64,000 nt of DNA. Origin: Paulinella micropora (lineage: Eukaryota > Cercozoa > Imbricatea > Euglyphida > Paulinellidae). Below the pieces are notes generated by a model that was not told where the DNA came from, searched no databases, and saw only the letters and a program-made list of their open reading frames with translations. Position 1 is the stretch's first letter. Every line of letters starts with the position of its first letter. The stretch covers positions 19,837 to 83,836 of the forward strand of contig WBZZ01002473.1 of assembly GCA_019918135.1 (NCBI GenBank), in the 5' to 3' direction. Positions 28,413 through 38,187 of the stretch are shown here, one piece after another. Made by a program: the position numbers and the translations under genes.

Positions 28413-29105
28413 ATGGAACACGTGGCGTCCGCGCTGGTGCCGTTCGAATTCCGCGGCAATGACGGGGCGGCCGACGATGACGACGACAGGTACACGGGCC
28501 CGTTCGCGCCGCGCAGCACGAAGCACGGAGCAAACTCGTCACCCCCGCGGTGGCAGAATTACAACGACTACGACGGGGCCGGAGATGCGAACGCGCCGCC
28601 AGAGCCGATGCGCCCGCTGAGCCTTTACCCGGGGCTAGCGGAGGCCGAGCGGGAGGACGCCCAGCAGAACCCGGGCGCGGACGAATCTTTCTGCTTTGCG
28701 TGCCAGTTCCTGCCCAGAGGACAATGCGACAACAGAGACTTTGCGCACTTGCAGAGCTTATTTGACGAGTGGGGCGACAGGAGCCCGCTAGTAGTGCTGC
28801 GATGTGTGCAGCAGTGGTACCGGCGGCGCTGGCAGGAAGAGTGCAACCAGCACTGGCTGCTGAGCAGCATACGGTTGCACATCGTGAGCCACCGCGCCAT
28901 GCCCCCGGAGGTTTTCAGAAAGAACGCTATGCGCACGAACCAGGCGCTGCTGTACCACCTAGTGACGCAGGGCCTGCTGCGCGAGAACGACGACGGGACA
29001 GTGCGAGAGATAGACGAGAACAGCTTTAGAAAATACCAGAGCCTAGTGCTAGCCAGCGTCAAACTACAGGCCGGCGCGCAGTCGAAAATGCCGGAGCCGT
29101 CTTAA
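28413..29105 (+). CDS. Unknown 230-residue protein with a Cys-x-x-Cys motif
   Basis: Translation from ATG 28413 gives 230 residues. The N-terminal 85 residues are acidic and Pro rich with a run of Asp. Then comes ESFCFACQF, a Cys-x-x-Cys pair, followed by a Cys at CDNRDF, and a helical C-terminal half with many Arg and Gln (VQQWYRRRWQEECNQHW). The frame extends upstream only through G-rich noncoding sequence. Late-gene or structural functions are possible for such a small acidic protein, but nothing is recognised. Confidence 0.5.
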   Translation: MEHVASALVPFEFRGNDGAADDDDDRYTGPFAPRSTKHGANSSPPRWQNYNDYDGAGDANAPPEPMRPLSLYPGLAEAEREDAQQNPGADESFCFACQFLPRGQCDNRDFAHLQSLFDEWGDRSPLVVLRCVQQWYRRRWQEECNQHWLLSSIRLHIVSHRAMPPEVFRKNAMRTNQALLYHLVTQGLLRENDDGTVREIDENSFRKYQSLVLASVKLQAGAQSKMPEPS

Positions 29106-29242
29106 ATAGGACGTTTGCAGAAAAAAACATGGCTTTTAATTATAAAAAACAGGAAAATCTTTTTTTCAAACTCTGAACAGGCAGGGAGGACGCCCGCCGA
29201 AAACTAAAAAAAATTCCTAACTCCGTGTGTCTTGGGTCGCTT

Positions 29243-30025
29243 CTAGTCACAGTCCGAGTCACTGCAATCAGCACAGACTCCCTTGGGACTGCCGCTGAGC
29301 CACTTGCGTTGGATAGGAGTCTTTACACCTATCTCGAGCAGCTCTTCCCACTTCAAGGTGCAGTCTCGTTCAGCTCGGTAGGCGTCTCCCAACAAATTCA
29401 ACATTGGCAACGAAATAATTCTTTGTACGGCTTCTGTGATTTGGTCGCTGCTCCGCACCTCCGATATAATGCCGTCCAGTGGCAGATGCCTGAGGAATTG
29501 GTGTTCGCACTTGTGACTTCTTTGGTCCAGCGACAAGCTGAGTTCCATCACTGTTTTGCCGGTCCGGATCGTGTGTTTGCAGTACAACACCAAGCGCGCA
29601 CTAACGGGCACAGATTCGCCGTAGCGTCTGCCCACGTCAATGTCCAGCAGGCCGTGCGCATCCAACTCTTCTCCGTTTTCGTAGTAATGGTAGGGAACTG
29701 CGCCGGTGATCCCGTATTTCTCAAAACCCCTGCCCAGGGTCACTTGCTCGATCTGTTGGACAAGTGTCTTTTGCACCGCGCGGAGTTCGCCTTGCTTAGC
29801 TATTTTGGCTAAGGGCAGCAGAACAGTGAGACGCTTGCAGGTCGTGCCTAGCACGGCCCAGGAAGACGGCGAGTACGAGATGAGCAATTCCAGTGTGCTG
29901 CCCTCCAGCAGCTCGAGCAGATCCAACAAGGAAGAACGACCGTGTGCACGCTTCTGTCTTTTGTTCGGTCGCGCAGCGTTTTTCGTTCCGTCGTCGGTCG
30001 AGCTCGCTGCTCCAAGAAAAGACAT
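29243..30025 (-). CDS. Unknown 260-residue protein with F-box-like N-terminus
   Basis: Starts at the ATG at 30025; a longer frame would need a TTG. The first 30 residues are basic and polar (RPNKRQKRAHGR), a likely nuclear signal. Residues about 30-65 read LLDLLELLEG, ELLISYSPSSW and TTCKRLTVLL, a helical pattern that weakly resembles an F-box. The rest is mixed alpha/beta, and the tail is Cys/Asp rich (CADCSDSDCD). With a Skp1 homologue in the same window an F-box partner would make sense, but this is a weak motif match. Upstream it faces the TG-repeat island. Confidence 0.45.
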   Translation of the reverse strand: MSFLGAASSTDDGTKNAARPNKRQKRAHGRSSLLDLLELLEGSTLELLISYSPSSWAVLGTTCKRLTVLLPLAKIAKQGELRAVQKTLVQQIEQVTLGRGFEKYGITGAVPYHYYENGEELDAHGLLDIDVGRRYGESVPVSARLVLYCKHTIRTGKTVMELSLSLDQRSHKCEHQFLRHLPLDGIISEVRSSDQITEAVQRIISLPMLNLLGDAYRAERDCTLKWEELLEIGVKTPIQRKWLSGSPKGVCADCSDSDCD

Positions 30026-30139
30026 ACCGCTACCCAAAAAAGAAGAATAATATCAGCAGTCTTGAAAAAAAATGTACCAGGCGTAACACAAAACAAACCC
30101 TTTCCTCCCTTTGTAAAAAATGTGCGTCGTCAATTTTGT

Positions 30140-30385
30140 GCAGGTGTGTGAAGGTGTGTGACTGTGTATGTGTGTGTGTGTATGTGTGTGTGTATGTGTG
30201 TGTATGTGACTGTGCAGGTGTGTGTGTGATTGTATGTGTTAATGTGTGTATGTGTGTGTATGTGACTGTGCAGGTGTGTGTTTGATTGTATGTGTGTGTA
30301 TGTGTGTATGTGTGTGTGACTGTGTGTGTATGTGTGTATGTGTGTGTATGTGTGTGTGTATGTGTGTGTTGTAGGCGTATAAAGC
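30140..30385 (+). repeat. TG-rich simple repeat tract
   Basis: About 240 bases of GTGTGT with interspersed ATG, ACT and CAGG words. It sits between the start of the minus-strand gene at 30025 and the palindromic repeat island. Confidence 0.85.
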
Positions 30386-30495
30386 TTTGTGTGTGTGAGT
30401 CTGTTCTGTTGTGTTAAAAAGGGTTGTGACAGAAAGAGAGATATCATCTTCGCACGTCACACGCAAGGGAGGGAGGGGAGGGCCCGGGGTGTGAA

Positions 30496-31045
30496 CAATG
30501 GGCTCGCCATTGCGCAAACCCAATGTTGGCAGCATTGGTTTTGCTCAATGGGCTGTAATCGAAGGGGGCCTGCTATGCCGACATCATTGGGCATACCCAA
30601 TGTTGGCAGAATTGCGCAAACCCAATGTTGCCAACATTGGGCAATCCCAATGTTGCCAACATTGGGATTGCCCAATGATGTCGGCATTGTAGTTGTCGGG
30701 CCCCCCCTTTGTACGCAACCAATTGAGCAAAACCAATGCTGCCAACATTGGGTTTGCCCAATGATGTCAGGCATCGTAGCTGTACGCATTGCGCAAACCC
30801 AATGTTGCCAGCATTGGGTTTGCCCAATGATAGCTGTCGGGCCCCCCTTTTGTACGCAACCCATTAAAGTCGCAATTCTGCCAACATTGGGATTGCCCAA
30901 TGATGTCAGGCATAGTACGCAACCCATTAAAGTCGCAATGTTGCCAGCATTGGGTTTGCCCAATGATGTCAGGCATCGTAGCTTTGTACGCAACCCTTTA
31001 AAGTCGCCCAATGCTGCCAACATTGAGTTTGCCCAATGGTTAGAA
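30496..31045. repeat. Island of short palindromic repeats
   Basis: About ten copies of a palindrome close to CCAATGTTGCCAACATTGG, joined by GGGTTTGCCCAATGATGTC-like and GTACGCAACCCATTAAAG-like words. Individual copies vary in the central bases (GTTGGCAG, GCTGCCAA). The 24-bp start of the island is shared exactly with 14863-14886. Open frames across the island are not credible as genes. Confidence 0.85.
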
Positions 31046-31119
31046 GGATAGGCCCCTCTGTGGCCATATTCACACTCACGTGAAATGACTTTGCTATTTG
31101 TCGTCGTATACAAACAGAA

Positions 31120-31345
31120 AGTTGCGTGTGTATGTGTGTGTGTTACTCTGTGCGTGTTTCATGGGCTGAACGTGTACACAGAGAATTGTGTGTGTGTGTG
31201 TTTCTTTTGCTGAACGTGTACACCAAGAGTTGTGTTTGTGTATCCGTCAATGTGTGTGTATGTGTGTTTCTAAGTGTAATACAAAGAGGTACGTGTTCTT
31301 ACTATTTGTGTGTGCACGTGTGTGTGCAGGTGTGTGATTGCTGTT
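31120..31345 (+). repeat. TG-rich tract downstream of the palindrome island
   Basis: Degenerate GTGTGT sequence with repeats of GAACGTGTACAC. It lies upstream of the gene at 31607. Confidence 0.75.
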
Positions 31346-31570
31346 TGTAATGTATCCCTGCGTCATGTGTCTCTACAGAGAGTTATGCGATCTTCCTTTC
31401 CACTTTTATCTATCTTCCTATATTATCTATCGCATCTCTTTCTTTTCCTGCACTCTTGCTCTTATTTCTAGTTGTGAAAGAACTTACACGTATTACCTTG
31501 ACGGATACATGGAGCAAACATCACGCCTTGCTGCACCTAAGACACTTACACACCGATTTTGGGGGCTGGT

Positions 31571-31591
31571 TTTCTTTCTTCCTGCTTACAG
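31571..31591 (+). promoter_or_regulatory. Splice acceptor-like site in the 5' flank
   Basis: A pyrimidine tract followed by CTTACAG ends 16 bases before the ATG at 31607. It suggests a 5' UTR intron, as proposed for the gene at 15755. Confidence 0.45.
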
Positions 31592-31606
31592 GAAAAAAAA
31601 CAACGA

Positions 31607-32896
31607 ATGAGCGACGGCTCCCTGCCTTCCGACGTTGCTGCTCCCACAACTGCCAATCCGCCTTGCTTCCTGAGATCCACGGAGATCAGGTCGCTGCCAG
31701 GCCTGCGCGACGTCCTGCTTTCACGAGCCGGGGCCTGCGTTGAAGTCGTGCTGAACGCGGAACCAATCAGCAGGGACCGAGTGTCGCCGCACGTGTGGTT
31801 TGACGAGTTCGAGAGCGAGCTTGGGCCGGGCCACCAGCGCTTGTGGTCCAAGATCATAGCCTTTGCCCAGGCCCGCTGCATGTTCCAGTCTTTTCTGCTG
31901 CGGCTACCCACCAAGGCCATGTTCCTGCACCTTTCGTCCGCGCGGCTGGCCGAAACACTACAAGGCCTGGCGCCCGCCCGGGCGGAACCTCGTTTGCGGG
32001 GCCTGTGTGCCGCGCCCCTCGACAACGCTCTGGCCAGGGATTGTCCCCTCCTGCACGGATTGCTAATTAGTGAGCCCAGCCATTCGCAGCAGGCGGTCCG
32101 CCTGACGCCAGCGGAGTTCGTGTCCCGCGTCCTCGGCCCGAGCGGCACCGTTGAGCCAGCTCGCGTGCACGAGCTAGGTGCTGTCCTGGTGTGCACGGAG
32201 GCCAGCCACTACTGGATCGTCCAGCCGCATCCGGCCTCGCCCCGCGTCCCGTCCTTCAGCTCTCTGGTCGCGCTGCACGAACGTCTGGGTGTCAAGTTCC
32301 TGGACATGTTCCACCGGTCCGACCCGTCCGACGAAGGCGCGTCTTCAGACGAAGGCGCGCCTTCGGCTGCTGCTGAGAGCAACAACGAGCCCGCGCAAGG
32401 ACAGCAGATCTGTTCGGCGTCCCAGCGCCAGATCTGCAGGGCCTGGACAATAGCCCGCGATACACTAATAGTGATCGACGCGCTCCCGCAGCCAGACCCT
32501 CTGACGGGTTCCTTGGGCGCCGACCCTACGCAGCAGCAGCTAGAGTTGATCCTACTAGAAATGCGGGCCAGGGGCCTTTGTGCCACAGCCTTGTTCAAGG
32601 ACGAATTCCTAGGCTACGACCCGTCAGCCAAGAACCAGCCACGAGAATTCAGGGGGTACGAGAAAGTGCGCAACGAGCGGGTCGCTGTAGAGGGCCTGCT
32701 GCGGCCCCTGAGCCACGAGCTCCAAGCGCGGGTCGCGGCCTGTCGCACCCCGGGCTCTCTCCTCCTCAGCGCGTGCCTTAGGCAGGTGGTGGATAATAGT
32801 ACTCCGGACTTTGTGCTCAGGGTGGACAAGCGGGAGCAATTCATCGACCGCGAGCTCAAGATTGTCGCCCACAAACGGCGCCGGTTAGCTCAATGA
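31607..32896 (+). CDS. Unknown 429-residue protein
   Basis: The ATG at 31607 is chosen because the upstream frame crosses the acceptor-like site. The protein is mostly helical, with an acidic Ser/Glu-rich loop near residues 240-270 (DPSDEGASSDEGAPSAAAES) containing a nine-residue duplication. The C-terminus is basic (HKRRRLAQ) and may be a nuclear signal. No membrane spans and no catalytic signature are seen. Coding sequence is GC rich, in contrast with the AT-richer kinase gene that follows. Function unknown. Confidence 0.55.
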   Translation: MSDGSLPSDVAAPTTANPPCFLRSTEIRSLPGLRDVLLSRAGACVEVVLNAEPISRDRVSPHVWFDEFESELGPGHQRLWSKIIAFAQARCMFQSFLLRLPTKAMFLHLSSARLAETLQGLAPARAEPRLRGLCAAPLDNALARDCPLLHGLLISEPSHSQQAVRLTPAEFVSRVLGPSGTVEPARVHELGAVLVCTEASHYWIVQPHPASPRVPSFSSLVALHERLGVKFLDMFHRSDPSDEGASSDEGAPSAAAESNNEPAQGQQICSASQRQICRAWTIARDTLIVIDALPQPDPLTGSLGADPTQQQLELILLEMRARGLCATALFKDEFLGYDPSAKNQPREFRGYEKVRNERVAVEGLLRPLSHELQARVAACRTPGSLLLSACLRQVVDNSTPDFVLRVDKREQFIDRELKIVAHKRRRLAQ

Positions 32897-33288
32897 ACAA
32901 AAAGACAGAAAAAACGCGGCCAGGAAGTTTCCAAATCAATTCAAAAAAGCTTTAGGCTTTCCTCTCTTTGTCCCAATCGTATTTTTTTTTAAAAAAGTTC
33001 AGGAGAGGCAATCACGCGCGCTAACAATGCGCGGGTGTAAGTAGCCAAAAACAATAGTAGACGGCAATATTCTAGATATCAACCACGGTTTTCTTTTTTT
33101 TCTCCCAAAAGACCCACCCCCGCTCTTCTTTCCCCTCCCTCTATCCCAACCTCACTTGCAAAATCACTCTCTTTTTCCGTTCCCGCCCCCCCCCTTTTTT
33201 CCTCTCCCGCCTGTCGTTTCAGAAATTTTTGTTGTTGTTTGCTGTACGTTTTATTTTTTAAAACGTAAGCCAGAGAAAAACAAAAGGA
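32897..33288. other. Intergenic region without a supported gene
   Basis: AT-rich in the first half, then pyrimidine-rich with a C run at about 33186-33194. It probably holds the promoter of the gene at 33289. No open frame is supported. Confidence 0.5.
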
Positions 33289-34371
33289 ATGCAACCGCCC
33301 AGCACAGCCGCGACAGAAACAAAACAGTCTCAGCACCTGGTCAACATTCTTTCGCACGTCGAAGATTTCCAATCTCTGAAAAAAGACAACAAGACCTTGA
33401 TCGTCACGTACGGACCCCCCGGAGTTGGCAAGTCCAAAGTACTCCAAAAGTTTCTTAATGAAGTCTTCGGAGAAGGTAAAGCTCTCGCTGACGTAAAAGC
33501 CTGGTACAACGGCAGCATCGATGACCTGGTCAATATGCACAGCGAGGAAGTGCGGAATTGGATCCAAATCGAGGCAGAATTAAAGGAGAGAAAAAGGCTA
33601 GGCTATGAGCTTGCCGGATCAGCTGTCTTTAGCGAATATGTGACGCGCAAGAGGACGCAAACCTATTTTGCCGCCCGCAAAGAAACACGGGGGTTGGACG
33701 AGCTGAATGATACCCTGATACAGGCGGCTATGGGACTCGGCGCAGGGATCTTGTTAGAAACGACCGGTGCGTACGGCAGGGGGTGGGATGCACTGCAAGG
33801 CCTCTTGTGGGCCTGCTCGCTGGCCAAGCAGAAAAAGTACACTGTTTACATCGTTTGTCCCCTAACCAGACTGGACACCCTAAATGGCAGACTTGCTAGA
33901 CGTGAGGGGCAGCTTAACGCCCATAATCCTGAAGAATTGTTCCGCAACTCCTACTACAACTTTTTTTACGAAATTCTGCCCAGCTATCAAATAGTCGCAG
34001 ATGTCCTCTACATTTGTGACAACAACGGAGACAACATGAAACTGCAATACCTCGACGAAAAAGGCTCGTTTGCTTCAAAGCCCATCTCGTTGGGGGGCGC
34101 GCAGAGCCGGGAGACCTTGGAGCTGGTAAACAAACTCAACAAATTACATTTTATACGAGGGCTCCGCAAGACCGGTTGCACTTGCCCAGATTCGGCTGGA
34201 GCTTCTTGTGGCCATCCAAGGGCTGGACGAGGTCAACAATCACAGAGAATTTATGACCAGCCAAGGAACGGACCAGTTCCATCAGCAACTGTCGGCACAC
34301 CCCTGTGCACTATGCATTTTTTGCCACGAGTGGTAAACTCTTTAGGGATACAAGCCGAGGATTTGCTCTAG
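33289..34371 (+). CDS. P-loop kinase-like protein, probable frameshift near the 3' end
   Basis: Residues about 42-50 form a Walker A motif (TYGPPGVGKS). Downstream are a helical region, a GRGWDALQGLLWAC stretch, and a strand-turn VYIVCPLTRLDTLNGRLARR that looks like a LID or Arg-rich region of the zeta-like/polynucleotide kinase group of P-loop proteins. Near 34130-34150 the protein-like signal moves to another frame, which continues SARPVALAQIRLELLVAIQG and ends at about 34332 with CALCIFCHEW, a Cys/His cluster. The formal frame ends at 34371 with lower-quality sequence. A missing base around AAACTCAACAAATT would explain it. Substrate and role are unknown. Confidence 0.5.
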   Translation: MQPPSTAATETKQSQHLVNILSHVEDFQSLKKDNKTLIVTYGPPGVGKSKVLQKFLNEVFGEGKALADVKAWYNGSIDDLVNMHSEEVRNWIQIEAELKERKRLGYELAGSAVFSEYVTRKRTQTYFAARKETRGLDELNDTLIQAAMGLGAGILLETTGAYGRGWDALQGLLWACSLAKQKKYTVYIVCPLTRLDTLNGRLARREGQLNAHNPEELFRNSYYNFFYEILPSYQIVADVLYICDNNGDNMKLQYLDEKGSFASKPISLGGAQSRETLELVNKLNKLHFIRGLRKTGCTCPDSAGASCGHPRAGRGQQSQRIYDQPRNGPVPSATVGTPLCTMHFLPRVVNSLGIQAEDLL

Positions 34372-34429
34372 TTGGAGCCCTCTTTTCAACGGAGAAAAGG
34401 GGGGGGGCTTGGCAAGCCGGACGTTAAGC

Positions 34430-34435
34430 AATAAA
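34430..34435 (+). terminator. Poly(A)-like signal after the kinase gene
   Basis: AATAAA about 60 bases after the formal stop at 34371, next to a G9 run. Confidence 0.5.
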
Positions 34436-34448
34436 AGTTGTTCCTTCC

Positions 34449-34454
34449 TTTATT
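34449..34454 (-). terminator. Poly(A)-like signal for the 139-residue gene
   Basis: AATAAA on the minus strand, about 45 bases past the stop at 34500. The convergent pair therefore has back-to-back signals. Confidence 0.45.
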
Positions 34455-34499
34455 TTCTTTTTGCACAATTTTTAATAGCACGCGGTTCGCTTTTTTTGT

Positions 34500-34919
34500 T
34501 CATTCGGTAGCGATAATACTTTTCTTCCCGTGGGGCCGGCACTGCAGCTTGTTCGAATACGTGTGCCTGTTCGTCGTCGCGCCTAGGGGGCCGTCGGGCA
34601 CGACCCAGAAGACGCGCCGGCGCGAACTCAGGAGTGTGTGGTCCGTTTCCGACACCACGACGCAGCCGCAGGTGCCACAGGTCTCGACGAACGTAGTGGT
34701 GGCCTCGCCGCCGTCGGTGACGGCGTTGGCCTTGTCCGCGAGATTCTGCAACGTGCTGTGCCAGGGCCCGCTCGTGACTTGTAGCGCGGCCGACGCGAGC
34801 TCTGCCAGGTCCCTCTCGGCCTCCAGCGCCTCTTCTTGGCCTACGTTTCGCTGATCCAGATACCTTTGCAGGCCCCGGACCAACGCCCGGGCCAGCCGGA
34901 ATTCCTTGTGCTCCGACAT
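34500..34919 (-). CDS. Unknown 139-residue protein with a Cys-x-x-Cys-x-Cys motif
   Basis: From the ATG at 34919 (MSEHKEFRLARALVRGLQRY) the first 75 residues are helical and charged. Residues about 78-90 contain ETCGTCGCVVV, a possible metal site or redox motif. The C-terminal part is basic with strands (RRRVFWVVPDGPLG). A longer frame upstream is not favoured. No family recognised. Confidence 0.45.
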   Translation of the reverse strand: MSEHKEFRLARALVRGLQRYLDQRNVGQEEALEAERDLAELASAALQVTSGPWHSTLQNLADKANAVTDGGEATTTFVETCGTCGCVVVSETDHTLLSSRRRVFWVVPDGPLGATTNRHTYSNKLQCRPHGKKSIIATE

Positions 34920-35191
34920 CTTGGCAGCAAGAAAAAATGTCCCGCGTACCGGCAGAGCCGGGGAAATTTGGCGCAATTTTCAGGGGAGGTAGGGGCGCGC
35001 AAAAAAACTCTCCCTCTTGACAAGGTGTGCAGGGGCTTTCGTCGACTCCCCCCCCCCCCAACCCCACACTCCCCGCACACCCCCATTTTACGTACTTCCC
35101 CTCTTCCCCCGTCTTTCTCCCCCCCCCTTTTAACCCTCCGCCGTCCTCTTGATAGACACCAAGAAAGAGAAGGGTCTGCTGAAACACAAAC

Positions 35192-38187
35192 ATGAATCTT
35201 GAGGAAAACAAGGTGTCGACCACTGAGTCAGATCCTCCTCCTTACAAAGAAATACGGGCGGATAGAAACATACAAGAAATTTCAGCCGGCACCAACAAGC
35301 AAGATGAACAGGACCTGGCCTTGGCGGATTCTAAGGAGACGTTGCAAAGACTGCAAGACAAGCTAAGAGCCCTTGCGGCCAAGGCCAACAATCCGCGCCT
35401 GCAGGATCTGCGCCCGATTTATCTGGGCACGATAGTGCCACTGGCCAACGAGAGACGTTTGGTAAGCACGTGGCAGGCGCGAAAGTGGATCTTGGCCAAT
35501 AAATGGCAAGCGCGCCTGGCGCCCTACTTTATGCCCGGCGCGCCTAAGTGGCACGTGGATCACATTGTGCCGCGCAGTTGGGGGGGCTTGGACCACCCTC
35601 GCAACTATGTAATGATGCCTGGGCTGGTGAACATCTCGTTCAGTGACTTCTTGCCAGCGGAGAAGATAGCCTATATTGGCAGCGTAGCCACCCGCAGTGC
35701 CAAGCTCTTCTGCAACTACTTGCGTCCCGGCGCCGAGTCGAGGATCGAGGACCTGCCAGAGCTGACAATCACGGGTGCTCTTGGCGGCAGTGTGCTCTGT
35801 CGATGGGATGCGGCCTCGTCTAGTCTTAGGAGGAATGGACTAACCATGGGCAGCAACAACACAGCGCAGCCAAGCCAGGTCATCTTCTTTGAGCTGCTTT
35901 TTTTAATGACTAGTTAAATCTAACACATGTACAGGTAATGCTACGAGCCAAGAAGAGGTCGGACAAGGAGGGCAATGACGAGAGGAAAGTTGCTCTGGTG
36001 TTGAACCAGAAGCTGGACTACCTCCGCCTTGAGCACATCTCTACCCTTGAAGCACTCGAGCCAGACGAAATGATATCTGTGAAGGGCCTGCTTGCTGCGC
36101 ACAAGGGCCAGGTTTTTGCGGAAGTCAAGTACACCGAGAGCGAGCAGTTCGAGGGATCCAGGCTATGGAGCGGCGCGTCCGTGGGGATGGTGAGCGGCTG
36201 GGTCTGCCGTCTCGTCGCGGGCGAGCTGTACGAGTGGCTAGACATCAAGAACGCCTGCTGCACCATCCTGTTGCAGCTCATGGAAAAGAACGAGATTGCT
36301 GTACCCGATATGGTCAGGCTTTTTGTGAACGGAGGCCACGAGGCCATGATCCAGGAACTGCTGGCCGAGGGAGGGAGGGAGGACAACAAGGCCAACCGTA
36401 AGTGGGGGGAGCAGCGTTTCCTCAGCGTCATCAATGGCCAGGCAGTGCTGGGCTATGGCGAGCTGGATTGTGCTGCCCTACGTTCGTGGCAGCAGGTCTG
36501 GACCAACATGGTACCCAAGTTCCAGAGGCTGGCCGAGTTTCAACCTCTCTGGAATAACGTGGAAGGCCGAGAGGACAAGAAGCACAACAAGAACGGCACG
36601 TTCATGGCGTACGTGTGGCAGCTCTACGAACGCAAGATCATGCAGTGCATCGTCGACTTCTTCCATTCTGTCAAGGACAAGCAGGGAAAGTGCGTGTACA
36701 GGGTCGGGGTGTGGAAACATGACGAGATCGGTGTGCACAAGCTGTCTGGCGGCGAGCGGATCATGACCGACGAGATGATCGGGCGCGTCAGGCAGCACAT
36801 CAAGGCCGAGTTCGGCTTCGAGCTGGATTACCACGCTGGTGACTGTTCGCCTACGGAGGAGGACTGGAACATATTCTACGGCCCTCGGTGCCTCCACTTG
36901 ATCTCTACCAACCCGGAACGCTGCATACACGAGCTCGTCCTGTACGGCAGCAAACACAAGCACGTGCGCTTCGATGGCGCGGTCCTGCGGCCACATGACT
37001 CGATTCCCGGCGTCTACACGAGGATCAATGCGAGCTTCGTCGACTACGTAAACACTGCCCTGACTACTTCTGTCTACTACACCGAGCGGATGACTCGTCT
37101 GTCGTCTCTCGAGGAATGGTACGAGACTGGCCATCACCCTCGTTTTCCTGTCCTGTGCAAGGACCAGTCCAACTGGATAAGCTTCCGGAACTGCACCTTC
37201 GACATCAAGGAGCTGAACCTTTACACGTGGGCGCAACTGGCAGAAGCGGGCAAGAAGCCGCCCTTGACCGATCATTTCTACGACGTGGAAGTGGACATCG
37301 CCAAGCTACAAGAGTCGGTGAATCACCCTGACGAGTGGCTGACCCCGCTGTGGGCCGGTCTGCTGCGGTACCAGCTTTCTGAGGAGATGGCGGAGTTTCT
37401 GGAAGTGAGCCTGGGCCGCGTACAATACCCCGTCTGTGCCTATGACGACTGGCAGGGCTTGCTGTACATGGTAGGCGATAGCCGTGCAGACAAGGGGACG
37501 ATTATCAAGGTGCTGAGGGCCATGAAACCTAGCCACAAGATTGGAGCTCTGGCGATGTCTAGCAAAGACAAGTTTCGTCTGCAAGGAGTGTACCTGAAGG
37601 AGCTCTTGGTGGTGGACAATATGCCGATCGGTTTCGAGAAGGCACTGGACCAGTCCCTACTGCAACGTATGGTCTCGGGCGAAATGGTGCCCGTGGAGCG
37701 CAAGTACAAGACCGGAGTTACCGACTTCGTTTGGGACGTGCCCCAGGTCTGGGCCTCCAACCATGTGGTGAATTACAAGGAAAACCAGGGCCAGTTTGGC
37801 GAGCGAGTTCATGTGTGTTTTTTCCGCAAAGAAGTCAAAGAGAAAAGGCCCCGGCTGGCGGAAGACATCGTTGAGAGGGAGCTGCCCTATATCCTCATGC
37901 GATGCATCAAGCGCTACAGGCGTTTGGTGGAGCAGAAGGGTCGCTGTGATTTTTGGCTGCACGTCGCGCCCGAGGAATTGCGTGCAAATAAAAAGGCAAT
38001 TCAGTGCCAGACAAACCTGCTGAGCAAGTTTATCTACGAGAGCAGCAGCGAGTGGCGCGTGCAAAAAAAGACTGGCTACAAAAAGGCAAGAAAAAAGCAG
38101 CGGGAGGAGCGACGGGCGCAGGGTCCTAACAAGAAACGTCGGCTGGAAACCATTCGTACCAAAGAATACACTTCAAAGACAAAATGA
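35192..38187 (+). CDS. Predicted spliced HNH / TV-Pol-like polymerase / SF3 helicase protein
   Basis: Exon 1 (35192-35878, 229 residues) carries an HNH endonuclease motif at about residues 120-155: WHVDHIVPRSWGGLDHPRN. Exon 2 (35935-38187) encodes a replication protein. Its first half has superfamily A-type polymerase motifs like those of TV-Pol (transposon and virus polymerase): motif A LDIKNACC with Asp at codon 36241, motif B RKWGEQRFLSVING, and motif C KHDEIGVH at 36718-36726. Its second half is an SF3 helicase: Walker A-like GDSRADKGTI at 37474, Walker B-like LLVVDNMP, sensor-type VWASNHV, and an Arg in FGERVHV. The C-terminus is basic. Removal of a 56-base intron joins the exons in phase 0, giving about 979 residues. 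If it is not spliced, HNH (stop at 35915) and polymerase-helicase (ATG 35938) are two adjacent genes. TV-Pol/SF3 fusions are known from virophages, transpovirons and polinton-like viruses. Confidence 0.65.
35879..35934 (+). other. Candidate intron between HNH and polymerase exons
   Basis: Starts GTCATC, has a TCTAACAC branch-like word near its end and finishes ATGTACAG. Length 56. It contains the HNH frame's stop codon, and its removal keeps the frame from CAG to GTA-ATG. The GTC donor resembles that of the SKP1 intron. Confidence 0.5.

Noticed and set aside
30496-31045. Possible CRISPR array in the palindrome island
   Set aside because: Spacing is irregular, repeats are imperfect palindromes, there are no unique spacers of constant length and no cas genes.
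35192-35917. HNH domain as part of an intein or group I intron homing endonuclease inside the polymerase
   Set aside because: No intein splice motifs or flanking extein halves are seen; the polymerase-helicase frame is continuous downstream and the HNH part is N-terminal.
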